Source: Chloroflexota bacterium
Lineage (GTDB): Bacteria > Chloroflexota > Dehalococcoidia > UBA2979
Direction: 5' to 3'
Length of the DNA: 64,000 nucleotides
Assembly: GCA_947479915.1 (NCBI GenBank)
Contig: CANKAU010000004.1
Location: forward strand, 60,655 to 124,654
This document shows positions 62,689-64,000 of the stretch, piece by piece. Every line of letters starts with the position of its first letter. The first letter of the stretch is position 1. The position numbers and the translations under genes were made by a program. Below the pieces are notes generated by a model that ran no database searches, was not told the DNA's origin, and was given only the letters and a program-made list of their open reading frames with translations.

Positions 62689-63093
62689 ATGCGCATCCTG
62701 ATCATGGGCTGCGGACGCGTGGGCGCGGGCCTCGCGACGCAGCTGACGGACGAGGGCCACGAGGTGACCGTGCTGGACACGGACGCCTTCGCGTTCCGCC
62801 GGCTGCTCCCCAACTTCCACGGCACCCGGCTCGTGGGCTCCGGTACGGACGACCGCATCCTGCAGGAGGCGGGCATTGAGCAGACCGACTGCTTCATCGC
62901 GCTCGCGTCCGGCGACAACCGCAACATCCTCGCCTCGCAGAAGGCGAAGGAGATCTACGGCGTGAAGACGGTGGTGACGCGCGTGAAGGATCCGCTGCGC
63001 GCCGAGCTCTTCAGTCGCCTCGGTCTCCACACGTTCAGCCCGACCAAGGTCGGCGTGACGCTGGCGCACGACGCCATCTTCCAGGGGGCCTAG
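62689..63093 (+). CDS. TrkA-N domain potassium uptake regulator
   Basis: MRILIMGCGRVGAGLATQLTDEGHEVTVLDTD. Confidence 0.9.
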   Translation: MRILIMGCGRVGAGLATQLTDEGHEVTVLDTDAFAFRRLLPNFHGTRLVGSGTDDRILQEAGIEQTDCFIALASGDNRNILASQKAKEIYGVKTVVTRVKDPLRAELFSRLGLHTFSPTKVGVTLAHDAIFQGA

Positions 63094-63095
63094 GG

Positions 63096-63770
63096 ATGTA
63101 CATCATCGTCGTCGGTGGTGGCGCGGTCGGACACGGCCTCGCACTGGAACTGCAGCAGATGCCCGACCACGAGGTCGCGATCGTGGAGCTCAGCGGCAGC
63201 CGCGCCTCCTCGCTTCGCAGCGAGATCGGCGAGATGGTCGTCCACGGTGACGGCAGCGAGATCGCGTTCCTCGAGGGTGTCGGCGCGGGTCGTGCAGACC
63301 TGCTGATCGCGGTCACGGCAGACGACGGTGCGAACCTCGTCACGTGCCAGGTCGCGAAGCACTGGTTCAACGTGAAGCGCACCATCGCCCGCGTGAACGA
63401 CCCGCGGAACGAGGCGTTGTTCCTGCGGCTGGGCGTGGACTCCATCGTCTCCGCCGCCGGAGCGGTTATGGCCCAGATCGAGGCGACCCTGCCCGAGCAC
63501 ACGATCATCCCGCTCATGGCGCTGGAGGGCTCGCGCCTGCATGTGGTAGATATCCGCGTGCAGGAAGGCTCCCCGGCTGCCGGACGCGCGCTGCGCGATC
63601 TGGAGTTCCCGCCGGAAGTGCTGGTCTCCGTGGTCATCGGCAAGCAGGGCGCGAACGTCCCCAGCGGGGACACGGTGCTGCAGGTCGGTGACGAGGTGAT
63701 CGCGGTCATCCCGCGCGAGTCCGATGCTGCCGTCCGGAAGATGATCGCCGGCCCGACCGAAGGAGCGTAA
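63096..63770 (+). CDS. TrkA potassium uptake regulator (TrkA-N + TrkA-C)
   Basis: MYIIVVGGGAVGHGLALELQQMPDHEVAIVE; C-terminal VLQVGDEVIAVIPRE. Confidence 0.9.
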   Translation: MYIIVVGGGAVGHGLALELQQMPDHEVAIVELSGSRASSLRSEIGEMVVHGDGSEIAFLEGVGAGRADLLIAVTADDGANLVTCQVAKHWFNVKRTIARVNDPRNEALFLRLGVDSIVSAAGAVMAQIEATLPEHTIIPLMALEGSRLHVVDIRVQEGSPAAGRALRDLEFPPEVLVSVVIGKQGANVPSGDTVLQVGDEVIAVIPRESDAAVRKMIAGPTEGA

Positions 63771-63773
63771 CCA

Positions 63774-64000
63774 GTGCGCATCTCGCACCTCGGACCCACC
63801 GGGACCTACACCGAGGCTGCGGCGCGCCGGTACAGCGCGGACGCGGATCTGCTGCCGGTCGCGACCGTCACCGCGGCGATCCAGGCGGTGCGTGACGGCG
63901 AGGCCGACGCCGCCGTGTGCGCGATGGAAAACTCGATCGAGGGCTCCGTCTCGATCGAGACGATGGATCTGCTGATCGGACCGGAGTTCGACCTCCGCAT
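63774..64000 (+). CDS. pheA: Prephenate dehydratase, truncated by window edge
   Basis: VRISHLGPTGTYTEAAARRYSADADLLP...AVCAMENSIEGSVSIETMDLL. Confidence 0.88.
   Translation, partial: MRISHLGPTGTYTEAAARRYSADADLLPVATVTAAIQAVRDGEADAAVCAMENSIEGSVSIETMDLLIGPEFDLR

Overview
GC-rich, gene-dense bacterial chromosomal segment. Family content and an hrcA/CIRCE heat-shock locus suggest Chloroflexota or a neighbouring group; this taxonomic placement is inference only. Most of the window is housekeeping: pepA (partial), rpsO-pnp, dapB/asd/dapA, purA, pyrG, rho, fabH, hrcA-grpE-dnaK, dnaJ-prmA, dnaE, lysC-thrB, tmk, pdxT-pdxS, a TrkA pair and the start of pheA. Two MoxR/DUF58 clusters sit tail to tail at 37.0-47.5 kb. 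No CRISPR array, rRNA, tRNA, prophage or transposase was recognised. The most unusual signals are: (1) a ~110-130 bp structured intergenic repeat present as two inverted pairs, directly upstream of dapB and dapA, with degenerate copies elsewhere, one apparently supplying the C-terminal tail of a Mug-type glycosylase; (2) an AUG in the apical loop of the dnaK terminator hairpin; (3) two genes (a sigma factor coupled to fabH, and an M23 lipoprotein) with no ATG/GTG/TTG start in frame; (4) a probable -1 frameshift in a two-knuckle zinc protein; (5) a perfect CIRCE element; (6) RG/G-rich disordered extensions on both PNPase and Rho; (7) a G-quadruplex-like 12-bp tandem repeat; (8) several lower-GC orphan genes (membrane proteins, a PD-(D/E)XK-like protein) placed directly behind housekeeping genes. 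All product calls come from reading protein motifs by eye; no database search was run.
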